Source: Bog-473 sp963741995
GTDB taxonomy: Bacteria > Actinomycetota > Acidimicrobiia > Acidimicrobiales > RAAP-2
NCBI GenBank assembly: GCA_963741995.1
Contig: CAVUKI010000004.1
Coordinates: forward strand, 40,427 to 104,426
Direction: 5' to 3'
DNA length: 64,000 nucleotides
Made by a program: the position numbers and the translations under genes. Shown in pieces: positions 38,406 to 45,208 of the stretch; the first letter of the stretch is position 1; each line of letters starts with the position of its first letter. The notes under the pieces are model-generated. The model had not been told where the DNA came from. It searched no databases and saw only the letters and a list, made by a program, of their open reading frames with translations.

Positions 38406-39779
38406 ATGCTCGGGATCCACGGGGTGGGACGGGACAAAGCCGACTACTACCTGTTCGACCTCGCCCGCGAGTTGCCCGTGGCCGGTCCGGGCCACTGGGC
38501 CGGGAGCGCGGCGGAGGGACTTGGTCTCACCGGCCCCGTGCGGGCGGAGGAATTCCAGCGGCTGCTCGAGGGCCGCCACCCGCGCACAGGTGTCGTGCTC
38601 GGCACTGGGCGGACCTCCGTGGCGGCCTTCGACCTCACCTACAGCGCGCCCAAATCGGCCAGCTTGCTGTACGCCCTGGCTGGAATCGACGGCGCACGCT
38701 CGGTTCTGGCGGTGCATGCCGAGGCGGTCGCCGGGTCATTCTCGTATCTCGAGCAGCACGGCATCACCGCCACCCGGCGATCGGGCCCTGCCCGCGTCGT
38801 GCTGCCCACGAGTGGGGGCCTCGCCGCAGTATTCACGCACGGCGTCAGCCGGAACGGCGATCCGCACATCCATAGTCATGTCGTGTTGGCCAACCTTGTC
38901 CACGGCAACGACGGCCGATGGGGTGCCTGCGACCGGCGGGGGATCGGCGCGCATCGCACGGCCGCGTCAGCGGTCTACGAAGCGCATCTGCGCGCCGGGC
39001 TGACCGCGGCCCTGGGAGTGCGGTGGACGGGCGGTCCCGGGCGCTCCGCAGAAGTGGCCGGTGTCGGGACGGCGCTGCTTGCCGAATTCTCGACTCGGGG
39101 CGCGGACATACGCCGGCACATGCACGAATGGGGCGGGCACTCTGGCCGTGGCGCTCGCGTCGCCTGGGCGGCGACCCGCCCCGCCAAGGCGCCTGGCCTA
39201 CCGTTCGACGAGGCCACGGCCCGGTGGCAGCGGCAGGCCCTCGCGGTGGGTGGTCACATCGAACTGGACCCGGTCCGTTCCCGGAGAGATCGAGCCGTGC
39301 TGGACGAGCACCGCTTCGCCGGGGTGATCTCCCTCCCTGCCCACGGTGGGGCCCACCGTCGTGACGTCGTGACCGCATTCGGTACGGCGGCGCGGGATGG
39401 TGCCAGCGCCTCCGTGGTGGAGCGGCTCGTTGCCCAATGGGTCCCGCCCGGGCCGCCCGGGGTGGCCGAACCGCTGCACCAACGCCGAACAGTCGTGCCG
39501 GGCAATCACCACATCCGTGCCCTGGGCCCCCGCCCGGTCGACCCCGACGACCACGCGGTCTGGCTCGGTGCCGCCCGCACCCTCGACGCCTACCGGGACA
39601 GATGGGGCCTGACGCATGGGACGGAGGCTATGAGTGAGTCGGCCCTGTCCCAGCGCCTGGCCACCATGCCGCCCGATCGCCTCGCCGATCACGTCCGCAC
39701 CGAGCGAGAGGTCGCGGCGGCCCGAGCCCGGCTCGGATGGCGCGAGCCCGCGACGGTGGATCGTGGGCTCGGCCGCTGA
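38406..39779 (+). CDS. MobF/TrwC-type relaxase without helicase domain
   Basis: A 457-residue protein. Residues 1-270 form a TrwC relaxase domain with an intact-looking active site: Tyr14-Tyr15 in ADYYLFDLA, the core DLTYSAPKSASLL, and the metal-binding histidines in FTHGVSRNGDPHIHSHVVLAN. TrwC-type proteins are normally about 900 residues or more, with a C-terminal helicase. Here only about 185 low-order residues follow and no Walker motifs. ATG 38406 has a good GGGAGG site. It converges with the coupling-protein gene, leaving one base between the stops. Confidence 0.88.
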   Translation: MLGIHGVGRDKADYYLFDLARELPVAGPGHWAGSAAEGLGLTGPVRAEEFQRLLEGRHPRTGVVLGTGRTSVAAFDLTYSAPKSASLLYALAGIDGARSVLAVHAEAVAGSFSYLEQHGITATRRSGPARVVLPTSGGLAAVFTHGVSRNGDPHIHSHVVLANLVHGNDGRWGACDRRGIGAHRTAASAVYEAHLRAGLTAALGVRWTGGPGRSAEVAGVGTALLAEFSTRGADIRRHMHEWGGHSGRGARVAWAATRPAKAPGLPFDEATARWQRQALAVGGHIELDPVRSRRDRAVLDEHRFAGVISLPAHGGAHRRDVVTAFGTAARDGASASVVERLVAQWVPPGPPGVAEPLHQRRTVVPGNHHIRALGPRPVDPDDHAVWLGAARTLDAYRDRWGLTHGTEAMSESALSQRLATMPPDRLADHVRTEREVAAARARLGWREPATVDRGLGR

Positions 39780-39780
39780 C

Positions 39781-41214
39781 TCAGCGGCCGCGCTCGCCGA
39801 GCACCGGTGCGCCCAGCTGCCGCACCGGAGGTAGCAGCTCACGCCAGGGCGAGCACGCATGGGCAGGCGTCAACGCGACGTCGCGCACCTCCTTGTCCGT
39901 CCCGATGACAAGAGCGCGCCCCGACGCACCGTGCGCCACGGCATCCACCGGAAGGCGTTGCTGGCGGGTGCTCCCCACCGATGTGGAGGGGCGGAGGCGG
40001 CCCCAGCGGTCCACGGACCGGCTGACCGTCGTGGTCGCGACTTCCCGGTCGCCCGCCAGCGCGCTGATGTCGCGCAGCGTCGACGTATCGGCGATGCCGC
40101 GGAGCACCACGGTGGTGCCGAAGAGCGAGAGGAATCCATCGGCCGCGGACCCCCACCGGACGCGGGCCTGGGAGAGGTCCTGCAGGCAGGCCAGCACCAG
40201 GAGTCCCTGCCCAGCGCCCTCGCTGACCATGGCCGGCAGGTCGGGAATGGGTGCGATGTTGGCGACTTCGTCGAGCGCAAGAAGCGTGGGCGGGCTGGCT
40301 TGTTCGTCGCGGGATCGGGCGTAGGTGGCGTCGCGCACGTCCCCGATGATCGCGACGACGAGTGGGGCGAATTGGCGCTGCCGGCGCCCGGTTGAGCAGA
40401 CGTAGAGCGTGTTGGCCCCGCCACAGAAGTCCAAGAGGTCCAATGGGGCGGCGCCGGTGGATGCAAGCGCACCTTCCGTGCGGTACGCGGCCAGGACGCC
40501 CGACGCGGTGGACCAGATACCTGACTGCTCACGGGAATCTGTGGCGACGATCCCCGCGAGGAGATCGGTTGCGGGAGCATCGCCTCCGGTGTTCGAGGCG
40601 AGAATTTCGAGGGCTGGGGCCCCATTGTGGCGATCGATCCACTTCAGGACGTCCCGCATGGAAAGTTTTTCCATGGCGGCTGCATGGAGCAGCGTGGAGA
40701 GCAGCGCGCCGGCGCGCTCGGTCCAGTGATGCTCGCCAGCACGCTGACCGCTCGACCGACTAGCGCCGACCATTGCATCCGCGGTGACCACCGCCGCGTC
40801 CCATTCGGACGCGCTCGTGATCGGCGACCAACCGACGCGCTCGACGCCCGGCGGGCACTCCACTTCACCGCTCGGGTCGTAGAGGAACGACCACCCTTCG
40901 CTGCAACGCGACGGCGCAGTAGCCCGCATGACGTCAGGCTTGGTCGAGGTCGAGACAACAGGCCCGTCGGCCAGCAAAATATTGGGTATGACCAGGGAAG
41001 ATGTCTTCCCTGACCGCGGGGGACCGAGCACCAGCGTCGAACACTGAGGCCCCGCCGATATCCAGCCTCGGGTGCTGTCCCCAACGTAGATGCCATGCCG
41101 CGCCAAATGGTGGACCCGACTGAACGCGGCAGTCGAAATCAGCGTCGAATCGGTGTTGTCGACATGCGCATGAGCGTCGCGTTCCACACGTGTGATGTTT
41201 GCGTTGGTGAACAA
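39781..41214 (-). CDS. TraG/VirD4-type coupling protein ATPase without membrane anchor
   Basis: A 477-residue type IV coupling protein that would bring the relaxase-DNA complex to a secretion channel. Walker A is GPPRSGKTSSL near 63-73, and Walker B is LLALDEVANIAPIPD near 318. The middle (HHWTERAGALLSTLLHAAAM) fits the all-alpha domain region. Typical members have two N-terminal membrane helices; here the first 45 residues are polar and no upstream extension supplies them. No mating-channel genes, integrase or att sites are in the window. Confidence 0.85.
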   Translation of the reverse strand: MFTNANITRVERDAHAHVDNTDSTLISTAAFSRVHHLARHGIYVGDSTRGWISAGPQCSTLVLGPPRSGKTSSLVIPNILLADGPVVSTSTKPDVMRATAPSRCSEGWSFLYDPSGEVECPPGVERVGWSPITSASEWDAAVVTADAMVGASRSSGQRAGEHHWTERAGALLSTLLHAAAMEKLSMRDVLKWIDRHNGAPALEILASNTGGDAPATDLLAGIVATDSREQSGIWSTASGVLAAYRTEGALASTGAAPLDLLDFCGGANTLYVCSTGRRQRQFAPLVVAIIGDVRDATYARSRDEQASPPTLLALDEVANIAPIPDLPAMVSEGAGQGLLVLACLQDLSQARVRWGSAADGFLSLFGTTVVLRGIADTSTLRDISALAGDREVATTTVSRSVDRWGRLRPSTSVGSTRQQRLPVDAVAHGASGRALVIGTDKEVRDVALTPAHACSPWRELLPPVRQLGAPVLGERGR

Positions 41215-41708
41215 GAAAATCCATGGGACATATCACCCAATGCGGCGACAACAACACGGTGACGACGACGCGCTGGCGCAGGATGCACCTCATTTGCGCG
41301 TGCGAAACAGAGTGAAACGAAGGTCGTCAACGAGTGCCAAATGACGTCGCGAATAGAGAATGCTTGACCTGGGCATGCAAACAACACGAGAATGTATGTA
41401 CCCGAAGTGTGAGGGAGGGTAAGACATGTGCTGCGACACAACGGAGTGTGGCGCGCAAAACGAAAACTGTCGGCTTCGTTTTCGCGCTCTCGGTCCGAGG
41501 TGGCACGGCGTCAACGTGACATCGCAACTCGGGGAATCAAGTCGGTTTGGCGTGATGTGGCGGCGTTCATGACGCAGGCACAGCTACGCCAGCCGGCGCA
41601 GTTGCAAATGAAACCGGTGCGGCAGTGCGCACAGCGAGGGGCAGTCGACCTCAACGTGGCGCAGGCTTCACCTCTATTCAGTGACCATGCTCCTAGGGAG
41701 GTGCACCT
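41215..41708. other. Gene-free, lower-GC spacer upstream of the coupling protein gene
   Basis: A 494-base stretch without a supported gene and visibly less GC-rich than its surroundings. It separates the divergent coupling-protein and AK-repeat genes. It must contain both promoters and is the best candidate in this window for a transfer origin. It contains the 41461-41484 hairpin and a TTGACC hexamer at 41364-41369, but no good paired -10. No nic site can be named from sequence alone. Confidence 0.5.
41461..41484. repeat. Inverted repeat (possible oriT or regulatory hairpin)
   Basis: CGAAAAC at 41461-41467 pairs perfectly with GTTTTCG at 41478-41484 around a 10-base loop. AT-rich inverted repeats of this sort occur beside nic sites of mobilisable elements, but also in ordinary promoters. 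Confidence 0.35.
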
Positions 41709-42140
41709 GTGGCAGTAGCCGCAAAAAGAAGGGCCCCGGCCAAGAAGGCCGCGAAAAAGCGGGCCCCCGCAAAGAAGGCAGCTAAGCGCACGACGGCCAA
41801 GAAGGCCGTGAAGCGGGCTCCGGCACGGAAGTCCGTGAAGCGGACTCCGGCACGGAAGGCCGCGAAAAAGCGGGCTCCTGCGAAGAAGGCGGCAAAGCGC
41901 ACAACAGTGCGCAAGGCCACCAAGAAGCGGGCTCCGGCACGGAAGGCTGCCAAGAAGAGGGCTCCTGCGAAGAAGGCGGCAAAGAAGAGGGCTCCTGCGA
42001 AGAAGGCGGCAAAGCGCACTACGGCGCGCAAGGCCGTCAAGAAGCGGGCAACCGCACGCAAGGCCGTCAAGAAGCGGGCAACCGCGGCAAAGAAGGCCGT
42101 GCGTCGTGCACCCGCCCGCAAGGCGGCACGTCGGCGCTAA
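41709..42140 (+). CDS. Histone H1-like AK-repeat protein
   Basis: A 143-residue protein that is almost entirely Lys, Ala, Arg, Pro and Thr in repeats such as KKRAPAKKAA (units of about 8-13 residues). No folded domain precedes the repeats. It resembles eukaryotic histone H1 tails and the C-terminal half of actinobacterial HupB, so it should bind DNA non-specifically and compact the nucleoid. GTG 41709 is preceded by AGGGAGGTG. Two UUCG hairpins follow the stop. Internal DNA repeats make this gene prone to length changes. Confidence 0.85.
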   Translation: MAVAAKRRAPAKKAAKKRAPAKKAAKRTTAKKAVKRAPARKSVKRTPARKAAKKRAPAKKAAKRTTVRKATKKRAPARKAAKKRAPAKKAAKKRAPAKKAAKRTTARKAVKKRATARKAVKKRATAAKKAVRRAPARKAARRR

Positions 42141-42147
42141 GCGCCTC

Positions 42148-42198
42148 GTTCCTTCGGGAACACGCGAGACCGGGGGCCTTCGGGCCTCCGGTCTCGCG
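42148..42198 (+). terminator. Two adjacent UUCG-capped hairpins
   Basis: The first hairpin is small: GTTCC at 42148-42152 pairs with GGAAC around a TTCG loop. One base later comes a strong hairpin, with 42163-42178 pairing to 42183-42198 (16 pairs with one G-U) around another TTCG loop. The pair sits between the convergent AK-repeat gene and cofC. It probably terminates transcription from both sides, without a T tract. Confidence 0.75.
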
Positions 42199-42210
42199 TC
42201 CGGGGACTGG

Positions 42211-42834
42211 TCAGGAAGTCTGGCCGAGCTCCAAGACGTCGGCGGGCCAATCGACGTCGTACGCCAGATCGGGGTGCCGCAGGACGCGTACCGGGAGGCC
42301 GAGCCGTGTCGCCTCCGCGCGGTGGGCGCGGAACGAGCCGGGACCATAGGCGAAGCGGAATTCGGATCCGGCTGGGAGTCGGAGCACGTTGGTGCCGTCG
42401 TCCCGCCGGTCGGGAACGAGCGTGATGCCCTCGAACGGTGCCAGCACACCCAACCCGTGTGCTCGGGGCAGGTCGCCGTGGGCGACGGTCACCCAGCGCA
42501 CACCGGCCCGGGCCAGCCGGTCGACGCCGGCCCGCACGGCACCGTTGAGGCCCTGTCCCGGCTCCCACATGACAGTGGCGCCGACCTCCGACGCCCATTG
42601 CGCCACCTCCTGGTCGTCACAGACGACGGCGACGGGCACCGGCACGCACGCTGCCACGACGTGTGCGGCCATGGCACGGACGAGCTGGATGCGGTCCGGA
42701 TCGGAGAGGGCGGATCCCAGCCTGCGCTTGGCCTGGTGGAAGGCCTTGACCGGGATAAGGACGACCTCTGGCCCCAGCTCGACGTCGATCGATCGCGCCG
42801 CCTGCTGTGCTGGCGGCACGGTGGCCCTCGACAC
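42211..42834 (-). CDS. cofC: 2-phospho-L-lactate guanylyltransferase CofC
   Basis: An enzyme of about 207 residues that makes the activated lactyl (or phosphoenolpyruvyl) donor for coenzyme F420. It has the nucleotidyltransferase opening LIPVKAFHQAKRRLGSAL, then VAVVCDDQEVAQWA, GLNGAVRAGV and WVTVAHGDLPRA. The frame is open farther upstream, but family similarity starts near the GTG at 42834; GTG 42819 is the alternative. It is divergent from gpsA. The presence of a Ddn-like protein at 37.9 kb fits F420 use. Confidence 0.88.
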   Translation of the reverse strand: MSRATVPPAQQAARSIDVELGPEVVLIPVKAFHQAKRRLGSALSDPDRIQLVRAMAAHVVAACVPVPVAVVCDDQEVAQWASEVGATVMWEPGQGLNGAVRAGVDRLARAGVRWVTVAHGDLPRAHGLGVLAPFEGITLVPDRRDDGTNVLRLPAGSEFRFAYGPGSFRAHRAEATRLGLPVRVLRHPDLAYDVDWPADVLELGQTS

Positions 42835-42893
42835 CGGGACAGTGTAGGTGGCAACGCCAACGGCGTTGCGGGGCCGCCGTAGGCTCTTGTGCC

Positions 42894-43916
42894 ATGGGCG
42901 ACCGGGTGGCGGTGATCGGGGCGGGGTCGTGGGGCACCGCGGTCGGCACCATCGTCGGGGCTTCGCATCCCGCGTCCCTCTGGGTGCGTTCACCCGAGCT
43001 CGCCGGGTCCATGGCGCGGACGCGCCGGAACGAGAAGTACCTGCCGGACGTCCAGCTTCCCAACGGGCTCACGGTGACGTCTTCGCTCGAGGAGGCGCTT
43101 CAAGGGGTCAGTATCGTCTTCATGGCGGTCCCGTCGCACGGGTTCCGTTCAGTCCTCACCGCCATGTTGCCGCTCGCCGGGGACATCGAGGCCGTGGTGA
43201 GCCTGGCCAAGGGAATCGAGATAGGGACAAACCTGCGCATGTCCCAGGTGGTTGCCGAGGTCCTCCCGGGGATCCCCGCCGGCGTCCTCACCGGCCCGAA
43301 CCTGGCCCGTGAGGTGGCGCAGGGGCATCCGGCCGCCTGCGTGGTCGCCTTGTCGGATGAGGCGCTGGCGAGCCGTGTCCAGGCGCTGGTGCACACGCGC
43401 ACGTTCCGCACCTATATGGGCACCGATGTGGTGGGGTGTGAGATCGCCGGCGCCACCAAGAACGTGATGGCTATCGCCGCCGGAATCGGCGATGGGCTGG
43501 GACTCGGGGACAACACCCGAGCCGTCCTCATCACGCGGGGGCTCGCCGAGTTGGGGCGCCTGGGCGTCGCTCTGGGAGGGAAGGTGCTCACCTTCGGAGG
43601 CCTGGCCGGCGTCGGCGACCTGGTGGCCACCTGTGCCAGCCCGCAGAGCCGGAACCGGACAGTGGGATTCGCCCTGGGGCAGGGGCAGTCGCTCGAGGAG
43701 ATCGTGGGGGGCATGCACATGGTGGCGGAGGGCATAAAGAGCGCGGGGCCCTTGGTCGGGTTGGCCCAGGCCCAAGGCGTCGAAATGCCGATCGCCGAGC
43801 AGGTCCAGGCAATCGTGGAAGGACGTTGTTCACCCGCCGAAGCGCTCTTGAACCTCATGCGTCGGCCCTCGCGCCCTGAGTGGGACGAGTCCCTGCTGCG
43901 AGGTCTTCCGACATGA
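42894..43916 (+). CDS. gpsA: Glycerol-3-phosphate dehydrogenase [NAD(P)+]
   Basis: A 340-residue enzyme reducing dihydroxyacetone phosphate to sn-glycerol-3-phosphate for phospholipid synthesis. It has the nucleotide turn GAGSWGTA, VSLAKGIEIGTNLRMSQ, GPNLAREVAQGHPAA and catalytic Lys in GATKNVMAIAAGI. The start is ATG 42894. The stop overlaps the cyclase start as ATGA, which couples the two genes. Confidence 0.95.
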   Translation: MGDRVAVIGAGSWGTAVGTIVGASHPASLWVRSPELAGSMARTRRNEKYLPDVQLPNGLTVTSSLEEALQGVSIVFMAVPSHGFRSVLTAMLPLAGDIEAVVSLAKGIEIGTNLRMSQVVAEVLPGIPAGVLTGPNLAREVAQGHPAACVVALSDEALASRVQALVHTRTFRTYMGTDVVGCEIAGATKNVMAIAAGIGDGLGLGDNTRAVLITRGLAELGRLGVALGGKVLTFGGLAGVGDLVATCASPQSRNRTVGFALGQGQSLEEIVGGMHMVAEGIKSAGPLVGLAQAQGVEMPIAEQVQAIVEGRCSPAEALLNLMRRPSRPEWDESLLRGLPT

Positions 43917-45208
43917 GCGGGATCTTCCACAGGTATGACATGCTGCCCGAGGCCGACGAGGAGGGCCGCCGGGAGGCCGCGCTGGAGCACGTCAGGGAAA
44001 TCCTCCTGATGCATGGCGCCACCGAGGAGGAGATCGACCGTGCCGTCGCCGATGGCGTGATCGACCTCTTCGTCGCGGACCGCTTGCTGGTCCCCTCGCG
44101 CCGCCGCTACACCAGGGTCGAGGTATCCGAGCTCACCGGTGTCAGCGTCGACATGCTGGAGCGGTTCTGGCGTGCCCTCGGCTTCCCCGGGGTCGACGAC
44201 GACGACCAGGCGTTTACCGATCTCGATCTCGAAGCGGTGCGCCTGTTCCAGGGTTTGCAGGCGCTCGGAGCCGCCGATGCCGAGACGGCAGTCCAAATGG
44301 CCCGTGTGATCGGCTCGTCCATGGCGCGCATCGCTGAGGCGGAGCTGGTGCCCGGGGACATGGTCAGCGCGGAGGTCGACCCGATCCTCTCCGCCGAGGC
44401 GTTTGCCGGCATCGCGGACGTGACGATTCCCGCCATGGCCAAATTGCTCGAATTCGTGTGGCGCCGGCAGGTGGCAGCGGGGATCCAGCGCAGCATGATG
44501 TTGCGCAGCCACGGACTGGCGCCGGGAGAGAGCCCGGCGATCGCGGTGGGTTTCGCCGACATGGTCGGCTTCACGCTCCTGAGCCAGCACCTGAGCGACG
44601 AGGAGCTCGCAGCCGTCGTACGACGGTTCGAGGAGATCTCCCATGACATCGTGACGAGCGCTCGTGGCCGGGTCGTCAAGATGATCGGCGACGAGGTCAT
44701 GTTCGTGGTCGACAGTGTCGCGGCCGCGGCGCGGATCGGGCTCAGCCTGGCCGATGCCTACGCCGACGATGATCTCCTGTCGGATGTGCGAGTGGGCCTG
44801 GCTTGTGGGCCGGTGCTCCTCCGCGACGGCGACTACTTCGGACCGACCGTCAACCTGGCCCACCGGATCGTGAACATCGGCAACCCGGGGACGGTGCTCA
44901 TGTCCGACGAGTTCCACACGGCCCTCGTGCACGAGGCGCCCGACGAATTCACGGCGCAGGCGCTCAGGCCCCGCTTGCTGAAGGACCTGGGCCGCGTGCA
45001 GTTGTGGTGGTGCGGCCGGGCCGGCCAGGAAGCCGATGGCACCGGCGCCGCCGCTGACCGGCGTCGCAATGTGCGCTGGGAGCGCCTCTCGGAGGTCCTG
45101 CGTGACCTGGAGGAGCTGCGTGGCGTCGGCGAGCGCCTGCTCACCGCCAACCGGCCCCCTGGTTCAGGCGCCGTGGAGCCTGGCCGTGGCGATGCCGAAG
45201 GCGCGTAG
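43913..45208 (+). CDS. Class III adenylate cyclase, Rv1264-like
   Basis: A 431-residue cytoplasmic cyclase making cAMP. The C-terminal catalytic domain (about 205-385) has metal Asp residues in FADMVGFT and GDEVMF, the Lys in VKMIGDEV, the Asp of GDYFGPTVN, and the Asn/Arg pair in NLAHRIV. That set specifies ATP. The N-terminal 190 residues, including TRVEVSELTGVSVDMLERFWR (HTH-like), resemble the autoinhibitory domain of the pH-sensing mycobacterial Rv1264. Coupling to gpsA is unusual. The 3' end overlaps the convergent mannosidase gene by 45 bases. Confidence 0.87.
   Translation: MSGIFHRYDMLPEADEEGRREAALEHVREILLMHGATEEEIDRAVADGVIDLFVADRLLVPSRRRYTRVEVSELTGVSVDMLERFWRALGFPGVDDDDQAFTDLDLEAVRLFQGLQALGAADAETAVQMARVIGSSMARIAEAELVPGDMVSAEVDPILSAEAFAGIADVTIPAMAKLLEFVWRRQVAAGIQRSMMLRSHGLAPGESPAIAVGFADMVGFTLLSQHLSDEELAAVVRRFEEISHDIVTSARGRVVKMIGDEVMFVVDSVAAAARIGLSLADAYADDDLLSDVRVGLACGPVLLRDGDYFGPTVNLAHRIVNIGNPGTVLMSDEFHTALVHEAPDEFTAQALRPRLLKDLGRVQLWWCGRAGQEADGTGAAADRRRNVRWERLSEVLRDLEELRGVGERLLTANRPPGSGAVEPGRGDAEGA

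Noticed and set aside
41461..41484. Calling this hairpin an oriT outright
   Set aside because: Only the stem and its position near the relaxase-coupling pair support it. No nic consensus can be named.
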